Shown one piece after another: positions 28,672-38,989 of a stretch of 64,000 nucleotides of DNA. Within the stretch, counting starts at the first letter, position 1, and each line of letters begins with the position of its first letter. The position numbers and the translations under genes are program-made. The DNA comes from Flavobacterium nitratireducens (GTDB lineage Bacteria > Bacteroidota > Bacteroidia > Flavobacteriales > Flavobacteriaceae), in contig NZ_CP121111.1 in assembly GCF_029625335.1 (NCBI RefSeq), forward strand, positions 1,240,001-1,304,000, in the 5' to 3' direction. The notes beneath the pieces are model-generated. The model worked only from the letters and a program-made list of their open reading frames with translations, made no database searches and was not told the DNA's origin.

Positions 28672-31305
28672 TTATTTCAATCCTGCCAAACTTTGCTCAA
28701 TTGTCGCAATTTTAGCCAAAGCATCAGCTTCTTTTTTACGCTCCATATTGATTACTTTTTCAGGAGCTCCGGCCACAAACTTTTCATTAGATAATTTTGC
28801 CTGAACTGATTTTAAAAATCCTTGCGTATATTTTAATTCTTCTTCCAGTTTACTTATCTCAGCTTCAATATCAATATTTCCGGTAATAGGAATAAAATAC
28901 TCATTCGATTTCACACGGAAAGACAAAGCACCATCTACTTTTTCTTCAACATATTCAAAAGAGGAAACATTTCCTAATTTAGATACAATCGAATCAAAAT
29001 AATTAGAAACATTTTCGTTATTGATCGCTTTCAAATCAATAGCAACTTTAAATGGAATGTTCTTATCCTTACGAATGGTTCTGATTCCCGAAATCACTTC
29101 AATAGTATTTTCAAAATCAGAAATTAAACTTGCATTGAATGGTTTCATTTCCGGCCATGTTGAAACTATCAAAGCTTCATCAATAGTTCGTTCAGCAATA
29201 TGTTGCCAAATTTCCTCTGTCAAGAATGGCATAAATGGGTGCAATAATTTCAAATTATTTTCCAACATTTCGATAGCCTTGTCAAAAGTTAATTTATCGA
29301 TTGGCTGTTGGTAAGCTGGCTTAATCATTTCTAAGAACCAAGAACAGAAATCATCCCAAACCAATTTATAAATAGCCATCAAAGCATCTGAAATTCTGTA
29401 TTTTTCAAAATTATCTTCAATTTCAACTAAGGTTTGCTGCAACTTCGCTTCGTACCATTCAATTGCCACTTTTGAAGATTCTGGCTGAGTAATGGTTTCT
29501 GAAACTTCCCAACCTTTGATTAATTTGAAAGCATTCCAAATTTTGTTCGAGAATCCTTTTCCTTGATTACATAATTCTTCATCAAACATGATATCATTTC
29601 CTGCCGAAGCACTCAACAACAATCCAACACGCACCCCATCAGCACCAAATTTTTCAATTAATTCCAATGGCTCTGGTGAATTACCTAACGATTTTGACAT
29701 CTTACGACGTTGTTTGTCACGAACCAATCCTGTTAAATAAACATTTGTAAAGGGCTTATCACCAGCATATTCATAACCTGCAATAATCATTCTCGCTACC
29801 CAGAAAAACAAAATATCCGGACCTGTCACCAAGTCATTAGTTGGATAATAATATTTAAAATCTTCACTTTCCGGATTCATAATCCCCCCAAAAACAGACA
29901 TTGGCCACAGCCAAGAAGAAAACCAAGTATCTAATGCATCAGCATCTTGTACTAAGTCCTTAGTTGTTAGTCCTAAGTTCTTAGTTTTCTGTTGAGCCAA
30001 CACTAAAGCCTCTTCAATAGTTTCAGCAACTACAAAATCTTCTTTTCCATCTCCATAATAATATGCCGGAATTTGTTGGCCCCACCACAATTGACGAGAA
30101 ATATTCCAATCACGAATATTATTCAACCAATGGGCGTAAGTATTATTAAAACGAGATGGATGTAATTTAATAGTTCCTTCTTCTAAAACCGCTTTGATTG
30201 CCGGTTTTACCAATTCGTCCATTTTCAAAAACCACTGATCAGATAATCTTGGCTCAATTACAGCTTTGGTTCTTTCAGAAGTCCCTACTTTGTTCAGGTG
30301 AATTTCTGTTTTTGCTAAAGCTCCGATGGTTTCTAATTCTTTTTCAATTTCTTTTCGAACTACAAAACGGTCATTTCCTTGGTAGTGCAAACCAAAACTA
30401 TTCAAAGTAGCATCTTCATTGAAAATATCAATAATTTCAAGATTATGTTTTTCACCTAAGGTTTTATCGTTCATATCGTGTGCAGGTGTTACTTTCAAAC
30501 ATCCTGTACCAAATTCTACATCTACATATTCATCTTCGATAATTGGAATTACTCTTCCACAAATAGGAACAATCGCTTTTTTACCTTTTAAATGTGTAAA
30601 ACGCTCATCATTTGGATTGATACAAATAGCCGTATCTCCAAAAATAGTTTCCGGACGAGTCGTTGCTACCGTTAAAAAGTCTTCTGAACCTTCAATTTTA
30701 TATTTTAAGAAAAATAATTTTCCTTGTTGTTCTTCATAAATAACTTCTTCGTCAGACAAAGTTGTTTTAGCCTCTGGATCCCAGTTTACCATACGGTACC
30801 CACGGTAAATCATTCCTTTGTTATACAAATCAACAAAAGAACGAATTACAGATGCTGACATATCAGGATCCATTGTAAATTTGGTTCTTTCCCAATCACA
30901 AGAAGCACCTAATTTTTTAAGTTGCTCTAAAATGGTTCCGCCATATTTATCCGTCCATTCCCAAGCATGTTTCAAAAACTCTTCACGGGTTAAATCATTT
31001 TTATTGATTCCCTCTTCTTTTAATTTAGCCACAACCTTTGCTTCAGTGGCGATAGAAGCATGATCTGTACCAGGAACCCAACATGCGTTGAATCCTTTCA
31101 AACGAGCTCTTCTTATTAAAACATCCTGAATAGTATTATTTAACATATGCCCCATATGCAAAACTCCAGTTACGTTAGGTGGAGGAATTACGATGGTGTA
31201 AGGTGTTCTATGGTCTGGCACTGAGTGAAAATAATTGTTTTTCATCCAGAAGTCATACCATTTTTGTTCTATCGTTTTAGCGTCAAATTGTGCGGGAATT
31301 GCCAT
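28672..31305 (-). CDS. valS: Valyl-tRNA synthetase
   Basis: Charges tRNA-Val. 877 residues from ATG 31305 ([20 protein letters not shown]); the frame extends six codons further to 31323 without homology. The class I motifs are [16 protein letters not shown] (HIGH) near residue 45 and KMSKSLGNS near 540; [10 protein letters not shown] and the editing-domain region [20 protein letters not shown] are typical for ValRS, as is the C-terminal coiled-coil arm ([20 protein letters not shown]). Minus strand, alone, sharing a terminator with the gene at 27366; a TACTTTTG element lies about 65 bases upstream. Confidence 0.97.
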   Translation of the reverse strand: MAIPAQFDAKTIEQKWYDFWMKNNYFHSVPDHRTPYTIVIPPPNVTGVLHMGHMLNNTIQDVLIRRARLKGFNACWVPGTDHASIATEAKVVAKLKEEGINKNDLTREEFLKHAWEWTDKYGGTILEQLKKLGASCDWERTKFTMDPDMSASVIRSFVDLYNKGMIYRGYRMVNWDPEAKTTLSDEEVIYEEQQGKLFFLKYKIEGSEDFLTVATTRPETIFGDTAICINPNDERFTHLKGKKAIVPICGRVIPIIEDEYVDVEFGTGCLKVTPAHDMNDKTLGEKHNLEIIDIFNEDATLNSFGLHYQGNDRFVVRKEIEKELETIGALAKTEIHLNKVGTSERTKAVIEPRLSDQWFLKMDELVKPAIKAVLEEGTIKLHPSRFNNTYAHWLNNIRDWNISRQLWWGQQIPAYYYGDGKEDFVVAETIEEALVLAQQKTKNLGLTTKDLVQDADALDTWFSSWLWPMSVFGGIMNPESEDFKYYYPTNDLVTGPDILFFWVARMIIAGYEYAGDKPFTNVYLTGLVRDKQRRKMSKSLGNSPEPLELIEKFGADGVRVGLLLSASAGNDIMFDEELCNQGKGFSNKIWNAFKLIKGWEVSETITQPESSKVAIEWYEAKLQQTLVEIEDNFEKYRISDALMAIYKLVWDDFCSWFLEMIKPAYQQPIDKLTFDKAIEMLENNLKLLHPFMPFLTEEIWQHIAERTIDEALIVSTWPEMKPFNASLISDFENTIEVISGIRTIRKDKNIPFKVAIDLKAINNENVSNYFDSIVSKLGNVSSFEYVEEKVDGALSFRVKSNEYFIPITGNIDIEAEISKLEEELKYTQGFLKSVQAKLSNEKFVAGAPEKVINMERKKEADALAKIATIEQSLAGLK

Positions 31306-31368
31306 AAAAATAATCGTTAACAACCAATAACTAATCTTGGTTTTAATTTTTGTAAATTATATCGGGAA

Positions 31369-31376
31369 CAAAAGTA
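31369..31376 (-). promoter_or_regulatory. -7 promoter element of valS
   Basis: Minus-strand TACTTTTG matches TAnnTTTG, 64 bases upstream of the valS ATG. No clear -33 partner. Confidence 0.4.
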
Positions 31377-31459
31377 AATAATAAAGTACACTATAAAAAG
31401 GGAAATAATAATTTGTGGACTAATTAAAACAAAGTATATTTACTTTATATAAAGCCACA

Positions 31460-31852
31460 ATGATGAAAAACTTTACTCCTATAATAATTTGCCTGTTTTT
31501 TTGTTTCGTAGGATATGCACAAAAAGGGGCTAAAATTGAATTCAAAGCCAAAAATAACACGATCGATTTTGGAACGATCAATAAGAAAAATGACAATGGC
31601 ATACGCTCATTCGAATACACAAATACAGGCGATGCGCCCTTGATTATTTATTCAATTCAATCAACATCAAATTGTACTATCTTATCCAAACAAAACGAAA
31701 CCATACTGCCTGGCAAATCGAGTAAAATTGACATCAAATATGACATGACTCCCGGACCTATTAGAAAAACAATTACAGTTGAATCTAATGCTATCAATTA
31801 TACTGAAGGTAGAATTCCTTTAAAAATAAGAGGTGAGGTAATTGCTTTATAG
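31460..31852 (+). CDS. DUF1573 domain exported protein
   Basis: A 130-residue exported protein: signal peptide MMKNFTPIIICLFFCFVGYAQ, then an immunoglobulin-like DUF1573 domain recognisable by TIDFGTINKKNDNGIRSFEY, TNTGDAPLIIYSIQSTSNCT and PGKSSKIDIKYDMTPGPIRK. DUF1573 proteins are very common in Bacteroidetes and are probably periplasmic; their job is not established. The first two codons are both ATG, so the start is 31460 or 31463. It ends 28 bases before the convergent retropepsin/PDZ gene. Confidence 0.88.
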   Translation: MMKNFTPIIICLFFCFVGYAQKGAKIEFKAKNNTIDFGTINKKNDNGIRSFEYTNTGDAPLIIYSIQSTSNCTILSKQNETILPGKSSKIDIKYDMTPGPIRKTITVESNAINYTEGRIPLKIRGEVIAL

Positions 31853-31880
31853 TTTCAAATCGAGATAACAAAAAAATATT

Positions 31881-33226
31881 CTACAAAACATCAATAAGTT
31901 TAAATTTAAACCGTAATAATTTTCCCTCTCGTTTTACAACTACCTCTATCCAAATTTCATTTTCTGACCATAAAAGTGCATTTAGTTCCTGAAGTGATAA
32001 TGTAAAAGCTTGTTTGTCATTAACTGAAACAATCTCATCACCTACTCGTAACCCGCATTGTTCAGCGTTAGAATTTTTTCTTAGATACCCAATCTCATAG
32101 ACTGGCTTTAATGCTAATTTATACTTTACTCTCGGATTAACATTATCTAATTTCACATCTTCTGAACGTAAAACCATAGAATTATCGGGAATAACAACTA
32201 ATTGTTTGATTAACTGAACCCCAGTATGCCAAACCTCAATACCACTTTTATTATAAAAAAAGTGCTTTTAAAATATTTATTCTTTTTTAAATACAACCAT
32301 CCGTTTTTATAATCAAAAACCGTTGTAAATCGCCTCAAAATCTCGCCTCCTAAGGATCCCAAGCGATTTGACTGTATATTGATATTTTTTAAAGAAACCG
32401 AATCAGGAAAAGCCACAATCGTTTCATTAAATTGAAAACTTCCTAACGAAAATTGTGGAATCTTTGCTCTTTTACCCTCTACAGAACCACTTAATCCTTG
32501 CCCTAAGTAATCTTGGTAATGTTTTTCTGGTACTGTAATTTTATCTGAAAATCGTTCAAAAAGCCAAACCGCATCACTGTTCCCACTATCTACAAGAAGC
32601 TTAACCACAACATCTTCTTCATTCATTTTTACTTTTGCTTGTAAATATGGTTTGTTTTTTTCGAGCACAAGCGGTATTCGTTCATACGTTTTTTGAATCT
32701 TGTTTTGAAAATTAGCCTCTTCTTTATGGAAAGTGACTATTTTTTTTGTATAATCCACCGCTACCAACTGATTTTTAAAAGCTGCTGATCCAATTATACC
32801 ATTGACAGTTACCCCAACATAATTTGATAAATTAAAGGAAGGATCTAAAATTAAATACAACAAATGATTACGGGATTGCAAAGTCCCTATGGTCAATAAA
32901 TTACCCGAGGATTTAAGTCCTTCAACAGCCTGATTATCACCTAGACCTTGGATATTAATTTTAAGTACATTATTAAGATTTAGTTTTTGTGGATCTTCAA
33001 AACCAAAGAGAATAGTTTCCTCCACTCCAGAATCAAGTAAAAAAAGTAATTCAACCCCATTAACTTTAACTGGAATAAAAACGAGATTATTAATTAACCG
33101 AATTGGGACTTTGACTTTTTCACTTTTGTCATTATGAAATTCAAACCCCTGTTGAGAAAATACAGGAATTGCAAAAAAGACTAGAAAAAAAATAAAATTA
33201 TTTTTTTCATGATTCACAATTTTCAT
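31881..33226 (-). CDS. Exported aspartyl protease (retropepsin-like) with PDZ domain (frameshifted)
   Basis: An exported protein with signal sequence (MKIVNHEKNNFIFFLVFFAI...FSQ), two retropepsin-like halves each with an Asp-Ser-Gly active site (LLFLLDSGVEETILFG and VVKLLVDSGNSDAVWLF) and a C-terminal PDZ domain (CGLRVGDEIVSVNDKQAF). The frame breaks in an A7 run on the plus strand at 32255-32261: 32210-33226 ends in an out-of-frame tail (FFIIKVVLRFGILGFS), while one more base gives FFYNKSGIEVWHTGVQLIKQ and reads into the PDZ part (31881-32177). PDZ-linked aspartyl proteases are widespread in Bacteroidetes; the substrate is unknown. Start at 33226 is an ATG preceded by AT-rich sequence. Confidence 0.82.
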
Positions 33227-33334
33227 AAAGTTAACAAAAATCCTTATTTTTAAAACGTTTTAACTCCAATTTGTAAAACTATCCATAGCTTAGTTCTAAA
33301 AAAAATTGCAAATTTGCATCAAATTTTTATCAAG

Positions 33335-34531
33335 ATGCCTGAGATTTCAATAAGAGGAAGAAGAATGCCTGAATCGCCAATACGAAAATTGGCGCCATTT
33401 GCTGATATCGCAAATAAAAAAGGCCTTAAAGTTTATCACCTAAACATAGGACAACCCGACATAAAAAGCCCAGAAATAGCCATTCAAGCCATCAAGAATA
33501 TCGACAAAGATATTATTGAGTACGGCCCTTCAGCTGGATACGAAAGTTATAGAAGAAAATTAGCCGATTTTTACACCAATCAAAATGTAAGAGTTGACTT
33601 TGCCGATATTATGATCACAACAGGTGGTTCAGAAGCTTTACTATTTGCCTTAGGAAGTATCATGGATCCTGAAGATGAAGTTATTATTCCAGAACCTTTT
33701 TATGCTAACTACCATGCTTTTTCGGAAGAATCGAGTGCTAGAGTAGTTCCCGTAAATTCAGATTTCGAAGGAGGTTTTACCCTGCCTTCAATCGAAGCTT
33801 TTGAAAAATTGATTACTCCAAAAACGAAAGCAATTATCATTTGCAATCCTAGCAATCCAACAGGTAATCTATATACCGAAACTGAAATTCAACAATTGGG
33901 CGAATTAGTAAAAAAACACGATTTGTTTTTAATTGCTGATGAAGTGTATCGCGAATTTATTTATGACGAAAAAGACCGTCATTACTCTGTAATGAATCTT
34001 ATTGGCTTAGAACAAAATGTGATCATGATTGATTCGGTTTCTAAACGTTATAGTATGTGCGGCGCTAGAATTGGCTGCATGGTCACTAAAAACAAAGAGG
34101 TATTTGCTACCGCAATGAAATTTGCACAAGCGCGTTTGTGCCCTCCAACAATTGAACAAATTGCTTGTGAGGCTGCAATTGACACTCCTCAAAGTTATTT
34201 TGATGAAGTAATCAAAGAATACAAAGACCGAAGAGATACCTTAATAGCTGAATTATTAAAAATTGAAGGAGTAAAAGTAACCCCACCTAAAGCAGCTTTT
34301 TATTGTATTGCGGAACTTCCTGTAGACAATACAGAAGATTTTGCTCAATGGCTTTTAGAAAGCTACAATTTAAACGGCGAAACCGTAATGGTAGCTCCAG
34401 CAGCTGGATTTTATTCAACTCCAGGCATGGGTTTAAAACAAGTACGTATTGCTTATGTACTTAACAAAGAAGACTTAACAAAAGCAGTCCACATACTTAA
34501 AGAGGCAATTAACACCTATAATGCGCTTTAA
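33335..34531 (+). CDS. PLP-dependent class I aminotransferase
   Basis: A 398-residue fold-type I aminotransferase (aspartate/aromatic class), cytosolic. PLP-binding features: VYHLNIGQPDIKSPE near the start, ITTGGSEALLFALG, AIIICNPSNPTGNLYT (Asn-Pro), LIADEVYREFIYD (Asp) and the Schiff-base lysine in MIDSVSKRYSMCGARIG; the substrate-binding Arg is near the C-terminus (VRIAYVLNKEDLTKA). The frame opens at a TTG (33314), but ATG 33335 (MPEISIRGRRMPESPI) is the better start. The exact amino-donor specificity cannot be read from the sequence. Confidence 0.9.
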   Translation: MPEISIRGRRMPESPIRKLAPFADIANKKGLKVYHLNIGQPDIKSPEIAIQAIKNIDKDIIEYGPSAGYESYRRKLADFYTNQNVRVDFADIMITTGGSEALLFALGSIMDPEDEVIIPEPFYANYHAFSEESSARVVPVNSDFEGGFTLPSIEAFEKLITPKTKAIIICNPSNPTGNLYTETEIQQLGELVKKHDLFLIADEVYREFIYDEKDRHYSVMNLIGLEQNVIMIDSVSKRYSMCGARIGCMVTKNKEVFATAMKFAQARLCPPTIEQIACEAAIDTPQSYFDEVIKEYKDRRDTLIAELLKIEGVKVTPPKAAFYCIAELPVDNTEDFAQWLLESYNLNGETVMVAPAAGFYSTPGMGLKQVRIAYVLNKEDLTKAVHILKEAINTYNAL

Positions 34532-34560
34532 AAAAATACTTCGTTTTTAAAAACACCAAC

Positions 34561-34600
34561 AAAGGCAATAACATTTTTTAAGTTATTGCCTTTCTTTTTA
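34561..34600 (+). terminator. Terminator of the aminotransferase gene
   Basis: AAAGGCAATAAC and GTTATTGCCTTT form a perfect 12-bp stem, loop ATTTTTTAA, then CTTTTTA. Confidence 0.85.
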
Positions 34601-34726
34601 GAAGACTAAATCTTATTTACCCTTTAAAACAGGCTATTTTTTATCAAAAGCTATAGAAATTCTTTAGTTTTTATTAATTATCTTTACAGCCTTAAAATTA
34701 ACACACACTATTAATAGTCGTATTTA

Positions 34727-35399
34727 ATGATACAAAACGAAGAAATGCACGACGAAATCGGAGACAATCACATTGGTTCGAGTGCAAAAAATCCTATGCG
34801 AGACGATGCTTTCGCTATTTCGGATGATGAAAAAATTACAAGAATAAAAAAAGATGTCGAAAACATTTTGATTACTTTAGGAATGGATTTGACAGACGAC
34901 AGTTTGAAAGGCACACCTAATCGTGTCGCTAAAATGTTTGTTAAAGAGATTTTTGGAGGATTAAATCCTAACAAGAAACCAAAAGCATCCACTTTTGACA
35001 ACAACTACAAATACGGTGAAATGCTAGTAGAAAAAAACATTATCGTTTACTCTACTTGCGAACATCATTTACTACCGATCATTGGTAGAGCTCACGTAGC
35101 TTATATCTCGAATGGTACCGTAATTGGTTTATCAAAAATGAACCGAATTGTTGAATATTATGCTAAAAGACCTCAAGTTCAAGAGCGTCTTACAATGCAA
35201 ATTGTACAAGAATTGCAACAAGCTTTAGGAACAGAAGATGTTGCCTGCGTGATCGACGCTGAAACACCTTTGTGTCAACTCAAGAGGAGTTAGTGATATC
35301 GAAAGTAGCACAGTAACTTCAGAATTTGGAGGAAAGTTCAAAGAAGAAAAATGCAGAAGAGAATTTTTAGACTATATCAAACTAGACACAAAATTCTAA
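34727..35399 (+). CDS. folE: GTP cyclohydrolase I (frameshifted)
   Basis: Converts GTP to 7,8-dihydroneopterin triphosphate for folate, biopterin and queuosine synthesis. Recognised by STCEHHLLPIIGRAHVAYIS (zinc Cys/His), VIGLSKMNRIVEYYAKRPQV and QERLTMQIVQELQQALGTED. After VACVIDA the frame is disturbed at about 35261: the annotated frame runs into LCQLKRS and a TAG, whereas one base less gives AKHLCVNSRGVSDIESSTVT and continues for 40 residues (EFGGKFKEEKCRREFLDYIK) to TAA at 35397-35399, the normal FolE C-terminus. The broken frame lacks the third zinc ligand (Cys in HLCV). First gene of a plus-strand run folE-cysS-yidD-lgt. Confidence 0.9.
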
Positions 35400-35470
35400 C
35401 AGCCAGCTCTTTGTAGTCAAGCTCTATCAAACGAAGCAAAACAAACAAATAGCATCCAAAAACTAAAAAC

Positions 35471-36949
35471 ATGTCAATTTATAACACTCAAACACTAAAA
35501 ATATACAATTCACTTTCAGGAGAAAAAGAAACATTTGTACCTATTAATGATGGTTCTATTGGGATGTATGTTTGCGGACCAACAGTTTACAGCAATGTAC
35601 ACCTTGGTAATCTAAGAACATTTATGTCTTTTGATGTGATTTTTAGATATTTCATTCATTTAGGTTATAAAGTTAGGTATGTTAGAAACATCACCGATGT
35701 GGGTCATATTGTTGATGATGTAGATGAAGGTGAAGACAAAATCGCTAAAAAAGCACGTCTAGAACAACTAGAACCAATGGAAGTAGTACAGCGCTATACT
35801 GTTGACTTCCATGACATTCTTAAAGCATTTAACTTTTTACCGCCAAGTATAGAACCAACAGCTACCGGTCATATTATCGAGCAAATTGAAATTATCAAAA
35901 AAATAATTGATGCTGGAATAGGCTATGAAGCAAATGGCTCCGTTTATTTTGACGTTGTAAAATTTAATGAAACCAATAATTACGGAAAATTAAGCGGTCG
36001 CAACATCGAAGACATGCTTGCAAACACCAGAGATCTTGACGGACAATCTGATAAAAGAAACCCTCAGGATTTTGCACTTTGGAAAAAAGCCGAACCAGAA
36101 CATATCATGCGATGGCCTTCACCTTGGAGCGATGGTTTCCCAGGATGGCATTTGGAATGTACTGCCATGAGCACCAAATACCTTGGCAATCATTTTGATA
36201 TTCATGGTGGTGGAATGGATTTAAAATTCCCGCACCATGAATGTGAAATTGCTCAAAATGAAGCTTGCACTGGACACACTCCTGTTAATTATTGGATGCA
36301 TGCCAATATGCTTACCTTAAACGGTAAAAAAATGGCAAAATCTACCGGTAACAACATCTTACCTAGAGAAATATTAACTGGCGAAAACAGCATTTTAAGC
36401 AAAGCTTTCCCCGCTTCTGTTGCTCGTTTTTTTATGCTACAAGCTCACTACAGAAGCATTCTTGATTTCTCTGACGAAGCCATTGTAGCTGCCGAAAAAG
36501 GATACAAAAGATTAATGGAAGCCGTCGATTCATTACCTCAAATCAAAACGAGCTCAAGTAGCTCCTTAGATATTGCTAGCTGGAAACAACTATGCTATGA
36601 CGCCATGAATGATGATTTCAACACTCCTATTTTGATTGCACATTTATTTGAAGGTGTACGATATATCAATTTATTAAAGGACAACAAAGAGACTATCAGC
36701 GTTGCCGATTTAGAAATCCTTACAAACACCATCAACGCTTTTGTATTTAATGTGTTAGGTCTTGAAAATCAAAAAGCAGCCGATAGCAGTAATGCTAAAT
36801 TAGAAGGAACCATCAACATGCTAATCAACATGAGAAACAAAGCTCGTGCGGATAAAGATTTTGCTATGTCTGACCATATTAGAGATCAGTTACTAGCGCT
36901 AGGAATCCAGTTGAAAGACAGTAAAGAAGGAACCACTTTCAGTATTTAG
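35471..36949 (+). CDS. cysS: Cysteinyl-tRNA synthetase
   Basis: 492-residue class I synthetase. HIGH-type motif [18 protein letters not shown] near residue 40, zinc ligands including [10 protein letters not shown] and the [20 protein letters not shown] block (Cys/His), [10 protein letters not shown] as the KMSKS motif near 285, and [10 protein letters not shown]. The C-terminal DALR-like domain is present. Start ATG 35471. Follows folE by 72 bases and precedes yidD by 64 bases; likely in the same transcript. Confidence 0.96.
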   Translation: MSIYNTQTLKIYNSLSGEKETFVPINDGSIGMYVCGPTVYSNVHLGNLRTFMSFDVIFRYFIHLGYKVRYVRNITDVGHIVDDVDEGEDKIAKKARLEQLEPMEVVQRYTVDFHDILKAFNFLPPSIEPTATGHIIEQIEIIKKIIDAGIGYEANGSVYFDVVKFNETNNYGKLSGRNIEDMLANTRDLDGQSDKRNPQDFALWKKAEPEHIMRWPSPWSDGFPGWHLECTAMSTKYLGNHFDIHGGGMDLKFPHHECEIAQNEACTGHTPVNYWMHANMLTLNGKKMAKSTGNNILPREILTGENSILSKAFPASVARFFMLQAHYRSILDFSDEAIVAAEKGYKRLMEAVDSLPQIKTSSSSSLDIASWKQLCYDAMNDDFNTPILIAHLFEGVRYINLLKDNKETISVADLEILTNTINAFVFNVLGLENQKAADSSNAKLEGTINMLINMRNKARADKDFAMSDHIRDQLLALGIQLKDSKEGTTFSI

Positions 36950-37013
36950 TTAATCAGGAATATTGAAAATATTTTCTTTTAAGCATTCTAAAATTATTGC
37001 AAAAAATAAAAAA

Positions 37014-37262
37014 ATGTTTTCAAAAATCATCCTATTTCCCTTTATAGCTTTGGTTCGATTTTACCAATTGGTAATCTCACCACTAACTCCTGCAACTTGT
37101 CGATTTACACCTAGTTGTTCGGCTTATATGATTGAAGCCTTAAAAACACATGGATTATTTTATGGTGGCTTTTTAGGAATTAAACGAATATTGCGTTGCC
37201 ATCCTTGGGGAAAAAGCGGCTACGATCCAGTACCTCAAAAAAAAGAGTGCTACAAACATTAA
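37014..37262 (+). CDS. yidD: Membrane protein insertion efficiency factor YidD
   Basis: 82-residue small membrane-associated protein that aids YidC-dependent insertion. Family signature [20 protein letters not shown] plus [12 protein letters not shown] at the C-terminus; an amphipathic N-terminal helix ([20 protein letters not shown]). The frame opens at a TTG at 36963, but ATG 37014 gives the usual YidD length and N-terminus. Located between cysS and lgt, both envelope- or translation-related. Confidence 0.92.
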   Translation: MFSKIILFPFIALVRFYQLVISPLTPATCRFTPSCSAYMIEALKTHGLFYGGFLGIKRILRCHPWGKSGYDPVPQKKECYKH

Positions 37263-37329
37263 CCTTTAATTAGTACTCGTTTTACTTTAAATATTTAATT
37301 TTACAACTATATATAAAAAAGGATATTAC

Positions 37330-38256
37330 ATGACACAAGCTTTAAACATCGTATGGAATCCATCCGAAGGTATAGATTTAGGTTTTTTTGTAATTAGATA
37401 TTACAGCTTAATGTTTGTGATTGCATTTGGATTAGGTTGGTATCTCATGAAAAACATTTTCGAACGCGAAAATGAATCTTTAGAAAAATTAGACTCTTTA
37501 TTCGTATGGAGTGTACTCGCCACCTTAATTGGAGCGCGTTTAGGACATGTTTTCTTTTACGATTGGGAATATTTCAGAAACCATTTATCTGAAATTATCT
37601 TACCATTTAGATTTACACCAAAATTTGAATTTACAGGCTTCCAGGGATTAGCAAGTCACGGAGCTGCCATATCCATTATTGTAGCAATGTATTTCTACAG
37701 TAAAAACATCCTTAAAAGACCATTATTATGGATTTTAGACCGTATTGTTATTCCTGTAGCTAGTGGCGCAATATTTGTGCGTTTGGGTAATTTCTTCAAT
37801 TCAGAAATCGTAGGTAAAGTAACCAATTCAACTTTTGGAATACGTTTTATTCAAGATTATTACAGCAAAGCTGACGCTGTAAATGCCACACAAATTGCAA
37901 AACCAAAAGAAGCATATTCAGCAATTGCTACAAATCCAAAATATGCCGACTTACTGGCACAAGTTCCAGCAAAACACCCAACACAGTTGTACGAAGCATT
38001 TTGCTATATCTTTGTTTTTGCAATATTATTTTTCTTGTACTGGAAAACGGAAGCTAGAAAAAAATCAGGTTACCTATTTGGACTTTTCCTAGTTTTACTA
38101 TTTTCTGTACGAATGGTTGTAGAATCAGTAAAAGAAAGCCAGGGTGGATTTGAAAGCGCATTAGGCTTACTTTCAACAGGACAATGGTTAAGTATTCCAT
38201 TTATCCTAATAGGCTTTTACTTCGTTTTTACAGCCGAAAAACCAATCAAAATATAA
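37330..38256 (+). CDS. lgt: Prolipoprotein diacylglyceryl transferase
   Basis: Transfers the diacylglyceryl group from phosphatidylglycerol to the cysteine of prolipoproteins in the inner membrane; many lipoproteins in this window depend on it. 308 residues, seven predicted membrane helices. Family landmarks: FGLGWYLMKNIF near the N-terminus, the catalytic histidine loop GFQGLASHGAAI, RLGNFFNSEIVG and HPTQLYEAFCYIF. The insert between helices (NATQIAKPKEAYSAIATNPK) is typical for Bacteroidetes. Ends at the terminator 38281-38315. Confidence 0.95.
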   Translation: MTQALNIVWNPSEGIDLGFFVIRYYSLMFVIAFGLGWYLMKNIFERENESLEKLDSLFVWSVLATLIGARLGHVFFYDWEYFRNHLSEIILPFRFTPKFEFTGFQGLASHGAAISIIVAMYFYSKNILKRPLLWILDRIVIPVASGAIFVRLGNFFNSEIVGKVTNSTFGIRFIQDYYSKADAVNATQIAKPKEAYSAIATNPKYADLLAQVPAKHPTQLYEAFCYIFVFAILFFLYWKTEARKKSGYLFGLFLVLLFSVRMVVESVKESQGGFESALGLLSTGQWLSIPFILIGFYFVFTAEKPIKI

Positions 38257-38280
38257 ATTCTTCCCCAAGATCAAAATCCA

Positions 38281-38315
38281 AAATGCCGTCTACAAAATAG
38301 ACGGTATTTTTTTTT
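38281..38315 (+). terminator. Terminator of lgt
   Basis: AAATGCCGTCTA and TAGACGGTATTT form a 12-bp stem (one G-U) with loop CAAAA, followed by a long T-run. Confidence 0.9.
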
Positions 38316-38344
38316 GATATATATTGGGACCTTTTAAAAACAAA

Positions 38345-38374
38345 AAAACCACCTAACAAACGTTAGATGGTTTT
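38345..38374 (-). terminator. Terminator of the tRNA-Thr pair
   Basis: On the minus strand AAAACCATCTAAC pairs with GTTAGGTGGTTTT (one G-U that would be a C-A clash on the other strand), loop GTTT, then more T. Its strand polarity fits the minus-strand tRNA genes just upstream. Confidence 0.85.
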
Positions 38375-38381
38375 ACTTAAG

Positions 38382-38455
38382 AGCCGATAGAGGGACTCGA
38401 ACCCACGACCTGCTGATTACAAATCAGCTGCTCTAGCCAGCTGAGCTACATCGGC
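38382..38455 (-). tRNA. tRNA-Thr (UGU), downstream copy
   Basis: Complete cloverleaf of 74 bases: acceptor GCCGATG/TATCGGC with one G-T pair, D arm with AGCTCAGCTGGCTAGAGC, anticodon stem-loop GCTGATTTGTAATCAGC with anticodon TGT, T arm GTGGGTTCGAGTCCC. No CCA encoded. Sequence identical to the other copy 59 bases upstream. Confidence 0.96.
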
Positions 38456-38514
38456 AATTGTGTAATAATGATTATCGAATTTCAATAACAAACTTCTACA
38501 ATTTAGAAGTTTTG

Positions 38515-38588
38515 AGCCGATAGAGGGACTCGAACCCACGACCTGCTGATTACAAATCAGCTGCTCTAGCCAGCTGAGCTACATCGGC
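38515..38588 (-). tRNA. tRNA-Thr (UGU), upstream copy
   Basis: Second identical 74-base tRNA-Thr with anticodon TGT, the first of the tandem pair in transcription order. The spacer between them (38456-38514) is AT-rich and unrelated to the tRNAs, so the duplication covers only the gene plus a few bases. Confidence 0.96.
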
Positions 38589-38604
38589 GTCATTATTACG
38601 GGTG

Positions 38605-38635
38605 CAAAGATACATCTGTAATTTAATTTTCCAAA
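38605..38635 (-). promoter_or_regulatory. tRNA-Thr promoter
   Basis: Minus-strand TATCTTTG (38605-38612) with TTTG (38632-38635) 19 bases upstream, both elements of the Bacteroidetes vegetative promoter, 17 bases before the mature 5' end of the upstream tRNA. Confidence 0.65.
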
Positions 38636-38667
38636 CTAAATTTGCACTTTTTTTCGCTTTTTACTGA

Positions 38668-38934
38668 CTACAATTCGTTGATTTTAGCAATCAATTGATT
38701 AGCAACTTGTTCCAATTCTACATTGATTTGTTTGAAGTGTGCTTTTTTATTTTCAACATTCTTAGCATTTACTTTTGTTATCAAATTATCAAAAGCAACA
38801 ATGGCTTCATCAATAATATTGTTAGTCGCTTCTGTAGGTTTTCCTGAAGTTGAAAGTTCAAATAAGTAAACTGCTTCAATAATATCTCCTAAAACGTAGT
38901 TGATGTCTTTCTTTAAATTCTTAACGTTTGCCAT
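38668..38934 (-). CDS. Conserved hypothetical protein
   Basis: Unrecognised 88-residue, predominantly helical, soluble protein from ATG 38934 (MANVKNLKKDINYVLGDIIE); the frame extends to 38970 but the extra residues include the promoter (TACTTTTG, complement of 38960-38967) and look non-coding. No cysteines or membrane segments; charge pattern suggests a small helical bundle. It sits alone between the tRNA promoter and manA. Confidence 0.7.
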   Translation of the reverse strand: MANVKNLKKDINYVLGDIIEAVYLFELSTSGKPTEATNNIIDEAIVAFDNLITKVNAKNVENKKAHFKQINVELEQVANQLIAKINEL

Positions 38935-38989
38935 TTTTTTAAATTTTAATTTGCGCTTGCAAAAGTACACATAAACTTTCTATTAGTCA

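Noticed and set aside
35255..35295. Programmed frameshift in folE
   Set aside because: No slippery heptamer or following structure is visible, and GTP cyclohydrolase I is not known to use frameshifting.
38382..38588. Duplicated tRNA-Thr as an integration (att) site of a mobile element
   Set aside because: Both copies are complete and identical, the spacer is only 59 bases, and there is no integrase or foreign cargo nearby. Simple tandem duplication suffices.
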